A stretch of 64,000 nucleotides of DNA from Adiantum capillus-veneris (lineage: Eukaryota > Streptophyta > Polypodiopsida > Polypodiales > Pteridaceae): contig CM043958.1 of assembly GCA_014529385.2 (NCBI GenBank), forward strand, positions 75,263,169 to 75,327,168. The letters are read 5' to 3'. Below the pieces are notes generated by a model, which saw nothing but the letters and a program-made list of their open reading frames with translations, searched no databases and had not been told where the DNA came from. Made by a program: the position numbers and the translations under genes. Below are positions 8,783-20,799 of this stretch, one piece after another; within the stretch, counting starts at the first letter, position 1; each line of letters begins with the position of its first letter.

Positions 8783-11257
8783 CCGGCGCCACCTCGCATG
8801 GCGCTCGGACGCATTTGATGCTCCCCAAGCCATCTGTTTCTTCTCTTTGCGGATGTGTTGTAAAGACCGTGTAATTTTTGAACTCTTAAGAAGTTCCTTC
8901 TGCCTTGCTCTATGAATTAGTCGTCTATAAGTCCATTGGTGTAACTCTAATAGGCTATTGGCCTTTTCTTTTCCTCCCCCATGCCGAGTGTGCTTAAAAT
9001 AACCTGTTCTTGCCATGTAGTGGGTTTTTTCCATGCCTTGTGTGGACCATATTGATAGTGAACCGTATGTCTTGGCAAAATATGGACCATGGTTGAACAG
9101 TATGTGCTGCATTGAAATAAAACAAAATGGTCAGTTGAGTACAATTTAAAATTTTGTTTTGTATACATAGAATGCCAACCTACCATGTAATGTGTGATAT
9201 GTTGCCCACCCCACCCTGTAAGGTAAGCCTTTTTCCAATCCAGCAAGGCTGCTTGAAATGATGTGAGCTTACTTTGGTCCCAAGAATGTTGCTCAAGGTA
9301 GTGGAAAATTTTATCTAGTGATTTCCACACGTTCGCTTTGTGATTCTGGATTGCCCCACCACCAGCATTGTCTTTAAACACTTTATGTAACTGTTTCCAT
9401 TTGTTGAACATGATCCTCCTTTCTTCTCTATCTGAATCTTTGAGGCTAAACCCAAGAAACCTTCTTGCCTTCACTCCGCCTATCGATGCTTTCCTTGGTA
9501 CCTTGTACCGACTTTGAGACATCTTAGGGTCCTCTTTGATTTTGACATTGCCTCCATGCAAACCAATGTCTGAGAGCACTCCCTCTAATGCTTTGATCAC
9601 TCTTTTCGACTCACTCTCTGGCTTTAATGTCCATGCAAAACATATGTACAAATGAACCACCTTTTCACTTATTTGACAGAGTGCATGAAGTGTACAGACG
9701 TGAACTCTACTCAGAGGAATATCAAGCATTGGTTTAAAAGTTTTATCTTGAAGATGTCTGTTGGGAGCTCTAATCCATTGCACACTCTCAAGTGATTGTG
9801 CATCAGCCATGCAATATAAGCATGGATTTGCCACAGCTGCTCCGCGTGTTATGTTGTACATACACTTAAGAGTCTTTAAGTCACCTGCAATGTGCCATTC
9901 CACTGTGTAGTCGCCAAATCCTTCCACTGAAAGAACGTCTCCGTTTCTTTGTTCACTGATGATAGAAGGAATTTGGGTTTGACTAAAAACCTAATCGAGG
10001 ATTTCAAAATTTTCCTTATCAACCTGCAGTGAAAAATGAAACACAAAATCAACAACCAAATAATCAATATTTTTGTTATCAGAGATTGACCGAAGTATAC
10101 CTAAAATGATCCTAGAGATAGAATGTTGTTTTCTGATTGCACGCTGAAGTATCGTGGATCCTCTTTCGTTATTGATGGATCCAGAGCTCTATTCACGAGG
10201 GTAATGGTGACTCTCTCCAACTTCTTGTTCTTCAGGACCTCGCACTCGTCGAGCTTCAAAACAAACTTGAGAACCCCACCGCACTCGTCTTGACTGATGT
10301 CAAAGAAGTGAACTGCATACCTTTGCAATGCTTCAAGATCAACGAAGAGGTTGTTGTGCTCGTTAAACTGTACCTCTCTGCCGCCCTTGCCTAAGAACGT
10401 TGCTTCAATATGGAATGGTGACCCCAGTTTCTCAAACACCTCATCGTTTACGTGCCGACGAGCAGCCTTTATATGTGATGACTTTGGCAACAATGATCCT
10501 CTCTGTAGTTTATTTTGAGATTTTTTAGCTATTGCTTTGAAGAGTGCCCTGTATCCCATCTGCGAGATGCCACTCTCATCAAGTATTGCTTGCACTTCCA
10601 TTGGTTCCAGCTGATTCTCGTTCATGAAGGAGGTAAGTAGCCTCCCTTTCAACTTACGAAATTTTTTCTGAGTTATCATCTCTTCAACTACTTCTTTTGG
10701 AACTAGACGGCTGTAATGCACTCCGGCATTGAAGCCTGCACCGTTCGAGTTTGGATGTAGTAAAGACCTGCCAAAAAAGCACAATGCGTTATGATCATGT
10801 ATAGGAAAGTAAGTGTATCCACTTCTTAATGAAGCACATTGAAGAAACAAACTTCGAGTTACCTTAAAGCTCGTATTCGTTTTTTCAGGCCACCACTACC
10901 AACCTTCATGTTCTCAAGGTTGCACAGATCTCGTTTTCTTTTCCGACTACCAAGCACGGTGTCTTTCTCTCGCAAACTTGTGATCTTCTTCTCAAGGCCT
11001 TGGATTGTGTCTTTGTTTGATGAAATCTTTTGAGAGCATGCTTCATTAAGTTTCTTCAGCTGCATGTTCTCCATTGCCAGGAAGTTTCTTTGCCTTTCCG
11101 CATTCAATCCTCTCATTTCCAAATGTTCGGTGTATCCCAATAGCCCATCCTTGCCATCGCCTGTGAAATGTAAGAGGTTAGTGATATTAGCAAAGGGAGG
11201 TGGCGCATTTGTCATAGGATCCTTTGGATAAATAGACCCATCGGTCCACAAATCCAA
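8750..11257 (-). pseudogene. DDE-type DNA transposase with CxxC knuckle, four exons, near-intact
   Basis: Exons fit together in phase. Exon 1 (to 10863) is a basic leucine-rich coiled coil. Intron 10862-10768 joins to exon 2 (10767-10101), with KLDECEV as a possible first Asp. Intron 10100-10024 leads to exon 3 (10023-9184), with WHIAGDLKTLK (second Asp), NPCLYC (zinc knuckle) and VHVCTLHAL. Intron 9183-9107 leads to exon 4, with STQGMEKTHY (likely Glu, 9031-9029) and a THHGGG-like KHTRHGGG. This order (D, GD-K, CxxC, E) is that of cut-and-paste transposases with an inserted zinc knuckle; I do not fix the superfamily. In-frame TAGs occur at 10103-10101 (next to the donor) and 9993-9991. A TAA at 11287-11285 interrupts an upstream extension. 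So this copy is probably inactive, but only just. All splice sites are clean. Confidence 0.7.
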
Positions 11258-11760
11258 ATGATGTTCCTTGTTTGTCCTTCTAAGTTATTTCTCCCGTTGA
11301 GATAAGAAAGACTCCCTCCTACGTTTCTGCAACAGTGCGTACTCTTGCAATACATCAACATGAAGATGATGTGTGTTCTTTCTTTGGGTAAGTGTTAAAG
11401 ATGAAGGGGCCGAGGATTGTAAGTTCAAATTAGTGTTTTCATTAGGAAAAGATGCGTTCTCCATTCCTAGAGTTGATAGAGAAGAAGATGGAGAAATATC
11501 TCAGGTTTTGGGAGGGAAAGCCATATTCTCAAGTTTAGAGTTGATAGAGTTCGTGTGGCTTATGTTTCTGGAGGGAACGCTTGTAAGTTGGCATTTCAAA
11601 TCATTAGTCATACGGTTAGTTGGTTTATTGACAAGAGAACGAAGGATAAGAATGATAAAGACGGCGGCTACCTACCAAAGAATGTCATTTTGGCTTTTTG
11701 TTGCGCAGAAAAGTATCACATAAAATGCACAAGTTAACATTTTCATTTTCTCTCTCTAAG
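11258..11760. other. Stretch without an assignable gene
   Basis: The first part (to about 11,360) reads on the minus strand as an upstream extension of the transposase (LHVDVLQEYALLQKRRRES) behind a TAA. The rest has a plus-strand frame (11,555-11,737) ending in a Cys-rich piece (CCAEKYHIKC) that I cannot identify. The right end of the presumed DNA transposon should lie here, but I saw no clear terminal inverted repeat. Confidence 0.4.
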
Positions 11761-13136
11761 CCGATGTGGCACTTCTTACAGGGCCCAAAAGTGAGTCCAA
11801 CTTTCTCGTAATGGATATCTTCATCCACTACCCTTATTTGATGATAGCCACTCTTAACGCTCTACCTACTGAAGTAGGTAGAGCCTTGTAGCTGATCAAA
11901 CAGATCTTCTACTCGAGGCACGGGAAATCTGTTTTTGATAGTGCTATGGTTTATTAGTGCTCGATAGTCCACACACATACGGTACGTACCATCTTTCTTT
12001 TGCACTAAAAGGACTGGAGAACAAAAGGGAGAGGAACTAGGCCTTACCATCCCTTTGTCTACTAATTCCTGTACTTGCCTCATGATCTCCTCTTGTTGAG
12101 CTTGTGAGACTCGATAAGGAGGCTTGCTAAGCAGTGAGCTTCCTGGAAGCTCAATGCGATGGTCATCATCTTCTCATTTCGGAGGTAAATCCATAGGGAT
12201 ATCATCGATAAACACAGCTTGGAATCCTTTTAGAAAATTAGACAAGTCTAACTTTTCTTGATTCCTACCATTTACATTTGATGAAACATTAGGGTCTTTT
12301 AGAGACTCTTTGACAAAAATCATGTACGCAAAAACTGAGCTCTTCATTGATTTATCAAAAACAAGAGAATTTACAAGCGGAATGGTGCAACCATGCTCAC
12401 TAGCATCTATATACATGTTGTTTCCCATGTAGGGAAGTAGATTCTCCTTTCCAGGGAACTTCAATTGGCAGCCATGCGATCAAATCATGGCGCCCCTAGG
12501 ATAGGATCCTCATGTTGGAGAGGAGAGATGAAAAAGTCTTTATTGTTGTCGACATAGCTTTGGACATGAAGCCTCAACTTCCCAATCAAGGGATAACAGA
12601 GGCTTGCTGTCCTTTGAAAGTTGCGTCAGCCATGATCATATGGGAGCATCATCAGTAGCACCTTCATGTGCAAAATCAAAGCTATCAATGTTCATTCTAC
12701 TCTCTTGGTTATTGTCAGCCATGTTAACAAAATTTTATGTATGTACTTAGTGTATGCTTTGGCAATTCAAAACCTTAGTTGCCACTCCTCTTAGCCTTTG
12801 AAAATCGGCTCTTAAGTATCTACACCTGCCGCTCGAAGTGGTTATTATAGAGAGTAGTGGAGTAAGTCTAACACAGCAGAGTTGCAGAGGGTTAGCTCCT
12901 TTCAGACTTCTTATGGCTCAATAATGGTAAAGCCGTAGGCAAGTCTAAAAAGACTCCATTAGTAAGTCCAAAGCTCGCAAGATGTGCACCATATCCCACA
13001 TAGTGGGCTCAACAAAACCGATAATGGATCCCAGTTCCACTTACCCTAATCTAATTAACAACATCAACCATTAATAGGCTACTTAAGGACCTCTCTTCTT
13101 AAGCAAGAAAAGAGAAACCAAATGTTCTGATACCAA
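11760..13136 (-). pseudogene. Family A chromovirus, shortened internal region (copy 1)
   Basis: On the minus strand the order is a gag start (ATG at 12722, MADNNQESRMN), then directly protease-like sequence (12,470-12,620), a pre-RT segment with VFIDDIPMDLPPK (12,464-12,174), and the RT N-terminus (12,083-11,862: [20 protein letters not shown], then [19 protein letters not shown]). Comparison with copy 2 shows that nearly all of gag and part of the protease are deleted near 12,630, and everything after the RT N-terminus is missing. A frameshift or stop separates the two open pieces. The leader 12,750-13,123 is non-coding. It is a dead fragment attached to its 5' LTR. Confidence 0.8.
13124..13136 (-). 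other. Primer binding site, initiator-Met tRNA type (copy 1)
   Basis: The minus strand reads TTGGTATCAGAAC, one mismatch from the standard TGGTATCAGAGC site of plant LTR retrotransposons. It directly abuts the LTR end CCATTACA. Confidence 0.85.
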
Positions 13137-14705
13137 TGTAATGGAATTAGCCTTTTAACTTGAGTTGGAGCGGAAAGTGAATAACATATTGAGCATTTCC
13201 TTGAGCATTCTTTTGTGTGTAGATGTAGAATGAGAAAGAGAGTGCTTGGATGGACAGAGCAACACTAACACATTACTTCATTAACGTGGCGTGAACAATA
13301 CTTGTAAAAGAGAGTGAGAGTTTAGAGAAATTGATACCAATAGAGGACCGGATTAGTTGGAGCCGGTCCCCCCTCCAATAGGCATTTGTATTATAAATTC
13401 TTCCATGACAGAAGACTTGTTTACAATACAACTTATTGTGTTCCTTGAGACCTTCTTGATGAGGTGATGATGGAAAGCTTCACTCACCAAGCATTAGCAT
13501 AACAACAACAATAAACATGATTAGCATGAACTTAAAAAACGCCCATCCTCAATCCCAAGATCTCAAACACCATGAAAGGTGAGGAGAGCTGACAGGGAGT
13601 GAGGAAGAAGAGAGAAGTAGAAGTAGCTCTACGAGAAAGCAATACCCCCTTGCACATAATCACTCATAGCTCTTGTAGCATAGCTTAGCATAGTGATAAT
13701 GGAGATTAGAGAGATTGATAAGCAAGCATAAGCATTCTCTCGTGTGGATTTGCATCCATAGTCAAGAGCTTGTTCTAGTAGGCACTCAACTTCTCAAGCT
13801 TGGAGAAGGAGATGGAGTTCTTGCTTCACAAGAGTGTGTGAAGAGAATAATGAGAGAGGGAGAGTGCACGTGGGAGGCTCAAATTAGAGAGAGAGAGAGA
13901 GGTAGCTTGGTCGAACCCCTTTCCTAGGATTCCCTTGAATCTCATTGGGCCATGGAGCCCTCTAGCCAATGAGAGCTTGGCTCCCTTTGGGGCGAGGTGT
14001 GTAGCCTCTTGACAAGTGTCCTTCTTTCCCTCTTGTGAGGTTAAGCTCGCACCCCCCCTTGCTTAAGCACGACCGTTGCTTGCTTGAGCAGTGTGCCTCT
14101 ACACCTGACATGTGGCTCCTTTCCTCTCATGAGAGTGTGGGCCCTTCGTGAGGTGCACACACACTACCTACCTCCCTCCTTTGTAGAGCTTGCCCCCTCC
14201 TTTGTAGCTAGTTCTATGAACTTGCTAAGCAGGCAGGCCCCTTGCTTAGGCACAACCCCTACTTAAGCAAGCTGCCTCCTTGCCTACTTGGACATTAATT
14301 GACTAAAGTTAAAAATTAAAGACTATGTATTAAGGCTTTTAACACTTACCTTTGGAGGCTTTAATGAAGCCAACCCTAAGGTCTTTTAGAGCTTCATGAA
14401 GTGCACCTTGCTCTTTTTTAAGATGCCTCCATTATGGACCCTTAATGAGATGCAGTCATCTCTCCCCTTGGTCCCATGGTGAGGTGAGCTTAAAGCACTT
14501 ATGGCACTTAGCTCTTTGGTAGACTATCTACCTTTTGGCCTCTAGTTAGAGATAACATTATCTCTCATTTAGGTCTATGGTTGAGATATTTCTACAAGCA
14601 CATATCTATATTCTAACTCTTGTTTCCCTTTTATCTCCCCATATTAAATGATCAGTTTAGCATGGGAAAATCATTTGGTAAAGTTAGGTGTTAGATTTTA
14701 TGACA
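13137..14705 (-). repeat. LTR of family A copy 1 (1,569 bp)
   Basis: On the minus strand it starts TGTCATAAAATCTAA and ends CCATTACA, directly before the primer site. It is similar along its length to 53,983-55,610, for example CTCCAATAGGC-TTTGTATTATA and the final TTAGATTTTATGACA on the plus strand. It contains GA-rich and CT-rich simple stretches and several versions of a GCTTAAGC-type motif. It is the 5' LTR of copy 1. Confidence 0.85.
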
Positions 14706-14815
14706 GAAGCATGGCTCTTGGTTGGATTTACATTCCATTGCCAAGAGTGTTGGTGTAGGCTCTAAAATTCTCAATAAGCTTGGAGAAGGATTTAAGGTCT
14801 CCACCTTTCTAGCTA
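14706..14815 (-). repeat. Second LTR scrap of family A
   Basis: About 105 bp after the LTR end match the internal LTR segment at 54,535-54,640 (GCTCTTGGTTGG, GCCAAGAGTGTT-GTGTAGGCTCT, TTGGAGAAGGA). This is a piece of another LTR copy. The interval from here to 15,240 has no gene. Confidence 0.6.
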
Positions 14816-15243
14816 CAGAGAAATGAGCTCAAAGCTTTAAAAGAAAGCATTGGGCATACAAACAGGTAAAACACTATCTCAAAAGCAATTAAGAATGGTA
14901 TTTTTAAAATCTTAAGCACAACAAACCGAGGGTTAGAAATTTTCAGAATTAAGTTTGGACAAAAACTAACCTCGCTAGTCCCTTCGGAAGATTCCATGTC
15001 AATTAATTTGCTAAGAAAAATTGAATGGTTGTAGTAATCATTTAAGCATAGACTTTTTATAAGATCTCCTAGACATTTTACAGATATTTACCAATTAAGC
15101 AAAAAAATAGGTCAAAATTTAGCAAATTTGATTTTTAAAGCTGGCAGGTGCTGGGAGGGGTCATCACTGACCTACCAGGGACAAGAAGAGTAGCAGGGTG
15201 TGCTAGGAGAGCTGTAGGGCCAGCCTGTGAGTGCCCAAAAACC

Positions 15244-15251
15244 TATAAATA
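15244..15251 (+). promoter_or_regulatory. TATA box of an LTR or leader promoter
   Basis: CCTATAAATAGGGCCC is a strong plant TATA context. About 30 bp downstream lies CACTTAGACTCGG, a plausible start region. It is followed by a long AT-rich leader and a gag-like ATG at 17,207. Confidence 0.5.
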
Positions 15252-15789
15252 GGGCCCCCTTGCTTCACAATTGCACTTAGACTCGGAGTCCTGGCCATTT
15301 CTCTCTCACATAGAGAGAATCTCTACTAAAAAATCTTCAGAGAGTAAAAACTCTAGCTGATTATCAACGGTAATTAGCTTAAATCTTTTTTAATTAGTAA
15401 AATTATGCTAATTTATCTCTATTTTCTTAATTAATTTAATTAAGTAAAAAGATTAAACCTCTTTACATAATAAATTACTATCTTAACTCTTATTATTCTA
15501 CTGATTACTTAGATTAAGATTAAGGATATTAATATAGTTAATTACTAAGCCATATTAGGATTGAAATTAATCTTTTTAGTCTTAAATTAAGGATAAATAT
15601 TCTAATTAATCTTAGATTAATATAAGGTAATTATCAAAGCTTGATTAGACTGTTAAGAGGCTAGAAAATTTATATAATATTTTTTTATTAGTCTCTGTAA
15701 TTAATTAAGCAAAAATTAATTATTTTTAACCAAAAAACTAATAAAAACCTACTTAATTAACTCAAATATTCCTAAGTTAATTATCATGG

Positions 15790-16700
15790 TTAGAAAATAC
15801 TATTAGAAATGTGAGGCAATTATCTCATGAACATAAAATTAGTCTAACTATTTGATTAAACTAAAATTAACTATTTTTAGCCACAAATTACAGAGAGAAA
15901 CTAGTAAACTAACTTAGATGATTATGTACTATTTATCAGAGTTATTATAAATCATAAGTAGACCGTGAAAATTAGCTTGAGGTCAAAAAGTTAGTCTAGC
16001 TATTTATCTAAGCCAAAATAGACTAATTTTAGCTAAAGTGAAAAGAGAGAGATTAGCTGATCAAGTTAGATAATTAGAAGATATTCATAAAAGCTAGTAT
16101 ACATCATAAGTAAGTGGTGATAATTAGGTTAAGGTCCAAAAGTTAATCTAGCTATTTGATTAAGCCAAAACAGACTGATTTTAGTTGAAATTAAAAAGGG
16201 GAGATTAGTTAATCAAGTTGGATAATTATAAGATATTTATTAGAGTTATATACATCATAACTAAGCCGTGATAATTAGCTTAGGGTGAGAAAGTTAATCT
16301 AGCTATTTAATTAAGCCAAAAAAGATTGATTCTAATTGAAATTAAAAGGGAAAAATTTGCTAATCAACTTAGATATTTATATTTTTTTCAAAGTTATTAT
16401 ATATCATAAAAGCCGCAATATTTAGCTTAATGTTAGAGTTAATCTAGCTATTTATTCAAGTCAAAATAGATCAATTTAGGCTGAATTAAAAAAGAAAAAA
16501 TATACTAATCAAGTTAGATAATTATGTGCTATTTATCAGTTTTAGTACACATCATATGTAAGCTATGATAATTATCTTCATGTTAAAAAGTTAATTTAGC
16601 TATTTATCTAAGCCTAAACAAATTGATTTTATCTAAGTATGAAAAGGAAAAATTATATAACTAATTTGAATAATTAAAAGGTGATTACCAAAGTTAGAAA
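15790..16700 (+). repeat. AT-rich diverged tandem repeat, about 150-bp unit, six copies
   Basis: The marker AGTTAATCTAGCTATTT recurs at about 15,838, 15,991, 16,142, 16,292, 16,439 and 16,591, a period of 147-153 bp. Each unit also has GTGATAATTAGCTT and AAGCCAAAA. It lies between the TATA box and the gag start, so it is probably part of a retroelement LTR or leader. No coding sequence is visible from 15,252 to 17,206. Confidence 0.75.
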
Positions 16701-17206
16701 TATCATTATCTACTTGTGATAGTTATAACATAATTAATTAATTAGTTTAAGTAATTTTAATCAAACAAAAATCCTATTTAAAGTTAAAACTTAATTAGGA
16801 TAAATAGAAATTACTGTTAAAAGTCTCTAAGAAAATTACTAGAAGTATAAACCATCAATATGAAGCTAAAAAAAATTCAATCTTTAAGAGATAACTAATA
16901 TAATAAATATTAAGCAAAAAAAAAAGTAGATTTCAAGCTTAATAAAGATGGGAAAATTAGGAAAAAGATGTATACATTTACAAGAAAATTGAAAGAGCTT
17001 AGAAAATCCTTAAGAAAGCTATGATAAAGTTCTCTTACCCATATAAGCAAGCAAGAAATTACTAGGTCAAGCAATTACCATCTAGGACTACAAATCTAAC
17101 CTTGATTGGGTTAAGAAGAAGAATTAGATTGAATACAAAGGTTAAGTCAAGTTTTTGGATGATTTACCTAATAAGTAGACATCCTTTTCTATAAGGATAA
17201 GAAGTT

Positions 17207-17500
17207 ATGGCACCAAAAAGGACCCGAGCCAATCATCAATCTGATGATGAGGGTAGTGTTCCTGAAAGAGCTAGAGCGTTGTACGACGACGAGGCTGGGC
17301 CTAGTAGTAGGCCTACTGATGAAAGCATTTAGGTCCCAACACTACAACAAATGTCTGACCAGTCCCAGGTGGATCTTCATGAGCTAGAGCGTCGCATGAC
17401 GACGAGGCTGGCGGGCCTAGTAATAGGCCTACAGATGAAAGCATTTAGGTCCCAGCATTGCAACAAATGCCTGATCAATCCTAGGTGGATCTTCATTATA
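17207..17500 (+). pseudogene. gag: Start of a gag-like ORF with a 113-bp tandem duplication
   Basis: ATG at 17,207 opens MAPKRTRANHQ and an acidic Ser-rich segment typical of the N-terminus of plant Ty3/gypsy gag. A TAG follows at 17,330 (probably from CAG), then LQQMSDQSQVDLHELERR. A 113-bp unit starting GAGCTAGAGCG is repeated at 17,268 and 17,381, and the duplication shifts the frame. Sequence resembling retroelement gag stops at about 17,500. The next 1.1 kb is non-coding. Confidence 0.5.
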
Positions 17501-18631
17501 ATTAAGTTTAAATAATTCAAGTTTTTCTTTAAATATTAACATTGCATACGAAAAAGAGGGAGTAAAGAATTAGGGAAAGTAAAATTGAAGGAAAATGGAA
17601 GACATCTTCCAAGAAACCAACGTGCATTTGTTTGTAAATTAAGAAATAATTGTTTGGGTTAAGACTGATTGAATTAGGAAAGAATGATTGATCATCCTTA
17701 AGACAGCTAGTCTCAAGACACCTTTGACACCTTGGTATGTTTTGATGAATAATGATGGATTTCTAGCCACGAATAAGTTGATTACCCCCATGAACGATGA
17801 GTTTCTACTCTGCATCATGTCTTGATGTTTCTACATAAGTTAGGATACCGTTTTTATCCTAGGGGAGCTGTCCGGTTCTATGGGAAACTGGTTTGGTGTA
17901 TGGGCACCCCGAACCTTGGGTGGGGGTTTATCCACCCCGGATTGTGAACAAGGAATGGGTGTTGTTTTTCACCCTTAGGTGGTCTTCAGACAAGAAGAGT
18001 AATGGTCATGGTTATTATGGATTTTTTTAAAATTGAAAATGCCCTGTCTTAAGTTTAAAGATTTATGTTTGCTAAAAGAATGCTTTCCAATGATGTCTTT
18101 AATACTTGATTGAAGGAATCACTGGACAGAAAGTTAAAAGAAACACATTATTTTAAACGTTAAAACAATGTAATAGTAATCAAGAAACAAAAGGATCATG
18201 TGTGAGTGCGGGGTCGTAAGTGGGGATTGACTAAGGTTGTCAATCATGGATGGGTGGACCTGATTAGTCAGGTAACTATCCATTCTCGCGCACTAAAAAC
18301 ATTTAGAATACTTCTCCAATTGGAAGAGGAGTCCACCAGCGGCTGTGTCCTCACATCTGTTAGGGGAAAAAAAGCGTTGGTTGAGGATACCTTAGCAAAA
18401 TTTGTGGAAGTTTTAGGGCCAAAAGAGTTTTGGACTTTTAATATGTTATTCCATTCTTGCTGCGAGACAGGACTAGGTCTTCTTCTAGGGTTATAGACCC
18501 ACGCTATTGTCAATGGTAAAGGTCTATTCCTTGGATTTTTTTTGTTTAGAGACTCTGATTTTTATTAGGCCTAGAGACTTGTCAGGGATCCCATCCCAAT
18601 TTTGGTGTCGGCGGGTTGGGGACCTCACAAG
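17500..18631 (+). repeat. Probable LTR or leader preceding the chromovirus B primer site
   Basis: This is non-coding and ends GGGGACCTCACA immediately before a primer-site-like sequence, as a 5' LTR should. It contains short GC-rich phrases (GGGCACCCCGAACC) common in gypsy LTRs. I could not match a second copy downstream of the element, so the LTR call rests only on position. Confidence 0.35.
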
Positions 18632-18645
18632 TGGTATTAGAGTGT
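18632..18645 (+). other. Degenerate initiator-Met tRNA primer site (chromovirus B)
   Basis: TGGTATTAGAGTG differs from the usual TGGTATCAGAGC at two positions, one of them C to T. It is placed upstream of the plus-strand gag-pol remnants. Confidence 0.5.
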
Positions 18646-20042
18646 GTGTTGATTAAAGTCTTGGACGTAGGAAAAATTTTAAGGTATTAGGTTGAAATGA
18701 GTGATCTTTGACAAATTCAATTAAAGAGGTATTTAATTGAAAAGAGGGAGAGAAAAGAAGAGATGGAATTGTCCCCATCTTTGCAGGAGGATTTCCATCA
18801 GGTCTACCATAAATTCTTGGGGCTCAGCATTACATTTATGAGGGCTTGCCTATCTTGACGCTATTTAATGCAAAAAAGCACGATGAAATGGCTAGACATG
18901 AGATTTTTATCCTCCCACTTGGAGGATCATGTGGTCAGGATCTGGTGGAATTTTCTTCATTGATGCGGGAAAGTTAGAAGGTTTAGCATTGAATATGAAC
19001 TCAAATGGGCTGAAGATCTTCAAGTGATTGAAATATACTTTTTCATGGGGACAAAGAATCTAGAGGAAACCTTTGTAGTGGATGGTGCCCAAGTATCACA
19101 GAATAGTGGGTGTTTGACTAGGTGTCTAAAGTAATCTACCTAGGTAGAATTAGGCCCATAGGTGTAGGCGCTAGTTTTAGTGGACCAAAAGGTGTTGTAT
19201 ATTTTGATCCTATATCTGATCCACCCAAAGTCCACAAATTCTAGTATAGGACTATTGTCACCTTTGTACATAGTAGGACCTTCATGGATTATGTCCGTTC
19301 TGACAAAGGAAGAGATGGAAGAACTTGATGTTTAGAAAATACTAAAGAAGTGCAAGCTTACATCGATAATTATTCTCCCACAATGTAAAAGTTTTTGACA
19401 TAATAGAAAAAAAAAGTTTTGGAAAAGAAAAAGAGAGAATAACAAAGAGTCTACCTTTTAGAAGGCCTATCTTTAAAAGAATCTAAGTTTAATCTTGAAA
19501 ATCTAAAGGGTTTTTGACTCGAACACTAAGGAAAAAAGAAAATTCTTTGGCCACAAAATGCAACGTCATCTTCCAAGGGATAAGGCTGGCTGAGATTTTC
19601 CAGCAGCTAACACTTCTGATTCACTGCTCCTTGATGCACAAGCGCCACCCGCACCTCAAGTTGCCCATGTACCCAACCTAAATCAGATGCCTCTTGCTAC
19701 AGTCCTTCTGGAGGATTTTGGGACGTGACAAGGATCTCAAGGCCCTTCTCAAAACTATTCAACCACATCCATTTCTAGGCATGGGTGATGATGTGCCTAC
19801 CTCAGGGGATTCACCGTTTAATTCTCCCTATACAATGTACATTCATGGGGTATGAAAAAAATCCCTCTTTTAACATGTCTAAATGAATAAAATGACCCCT
19901 TATTTTAGGATTTTTTTTAAAAATTGAATATAAAAACCCCTTATTTTAATGTATCTCGGTTAAATTACCTAAAATTGTTGCATTTCAACTCCTTTCGAAC
20001 TCACGTTATACATTGACATGATTACATAGTGCACCCCCCGAG
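18646..20042 (+). pseudogene. gag: Decayed gag N-terminal region, chromovirus B
   Basis: There is no long open frame, but gag-like pieces remain in shifting frames, such as the segment with LVRIWWNF near 18,950 and a Pro/Ala-rich linker near 19,600-19,740. Many stops and frameshifts occur. An AT-rich, A-run-rich stretch (19,850-20,040) of unknown origin precedes the better-preserved capsid region. Confidence 0.4.
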
Positions 20043-20636
20043 GTGCCTACTTTATTAGAAGAATGGATAATTCTTATGGAAGACTACTTTGATCTTGCTG
20101 GCTACAATTCAATAGCTCAAGGGATAATGGGGAGAGCCAAATTGGAAGGACTAGTAAAAACATGGTGGAAGCTCAATTGTCAGTCTCTCCAAGTAGCAGA
20201 GGTGACCCAGACTTGGGAAGAGCTACAACACTATCTCAAGGAGAGATATCTCCCCCTCGACTACTCCACCACCAGGATGAACGAGTTTCTTTCTTGCAAG
20301 CTAGGGAACAGGACTATCAAAGCTTACTATGAGGAGTTTGTTCGACTATCTCGATATGCTCCTCTCATGATAGAGGAACAAAAGCTAAGTCGCTTTATTC
20401 TTGGGCTTGGAGAAGATTTGGCTCCTGAAGTAGAGTCCCTTCGACCTGCCTCACTTGCAGACGCTATAATCCGGACTATCAAAGCTTACTATGAGGACTT
20501 TGTTTGACTATCTCGATATACTCCTCTCATGACAGAGGAACAAAAGCTAAGTCGCTTTATTCTTGGTCTTGGAGAAGATTTGGCTCCTGAAGTAGAGTCC
20601 CTTTGACCTGCCTCACTTGCAGACGCTATAATCCGG
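20043..20636 (+). pseudogene. gag: Gag capsid domain with 162-bp in-frame duplication, chromovirus B
   Basis: The sequence reads as a Retrotrans_gag capsid: LLEEWIILMEDYF, AKLEGLVKTWWKLN, TWEELQHYLKERYLP, FVRLSRYAP and LSRFILGLGEDLAPEV. The segment 20,311-20,472 (54 codons) is repeated in tandem at 20,473-20,634. The second copy has two stops, both TGA where the first copy has CGA. The capsid forms the particle shell in the element's life cycle; this copy is dead. Confidence 0.85.
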
Positions 20637-20799
20637 ACCAAGTCAAAGCATAAGATTTCAAGAGAGGCACTACAACCAATAGGAAGCAAGAATTTCCTTC
20701 CTACCCCAGTCAACCCAACCAAGCAAACAAAGTACCCTTTATACCAAAGCCCACTGCCCAACCCCAATCACCACCATGTATTGTTCGTGTGAATGCCCT

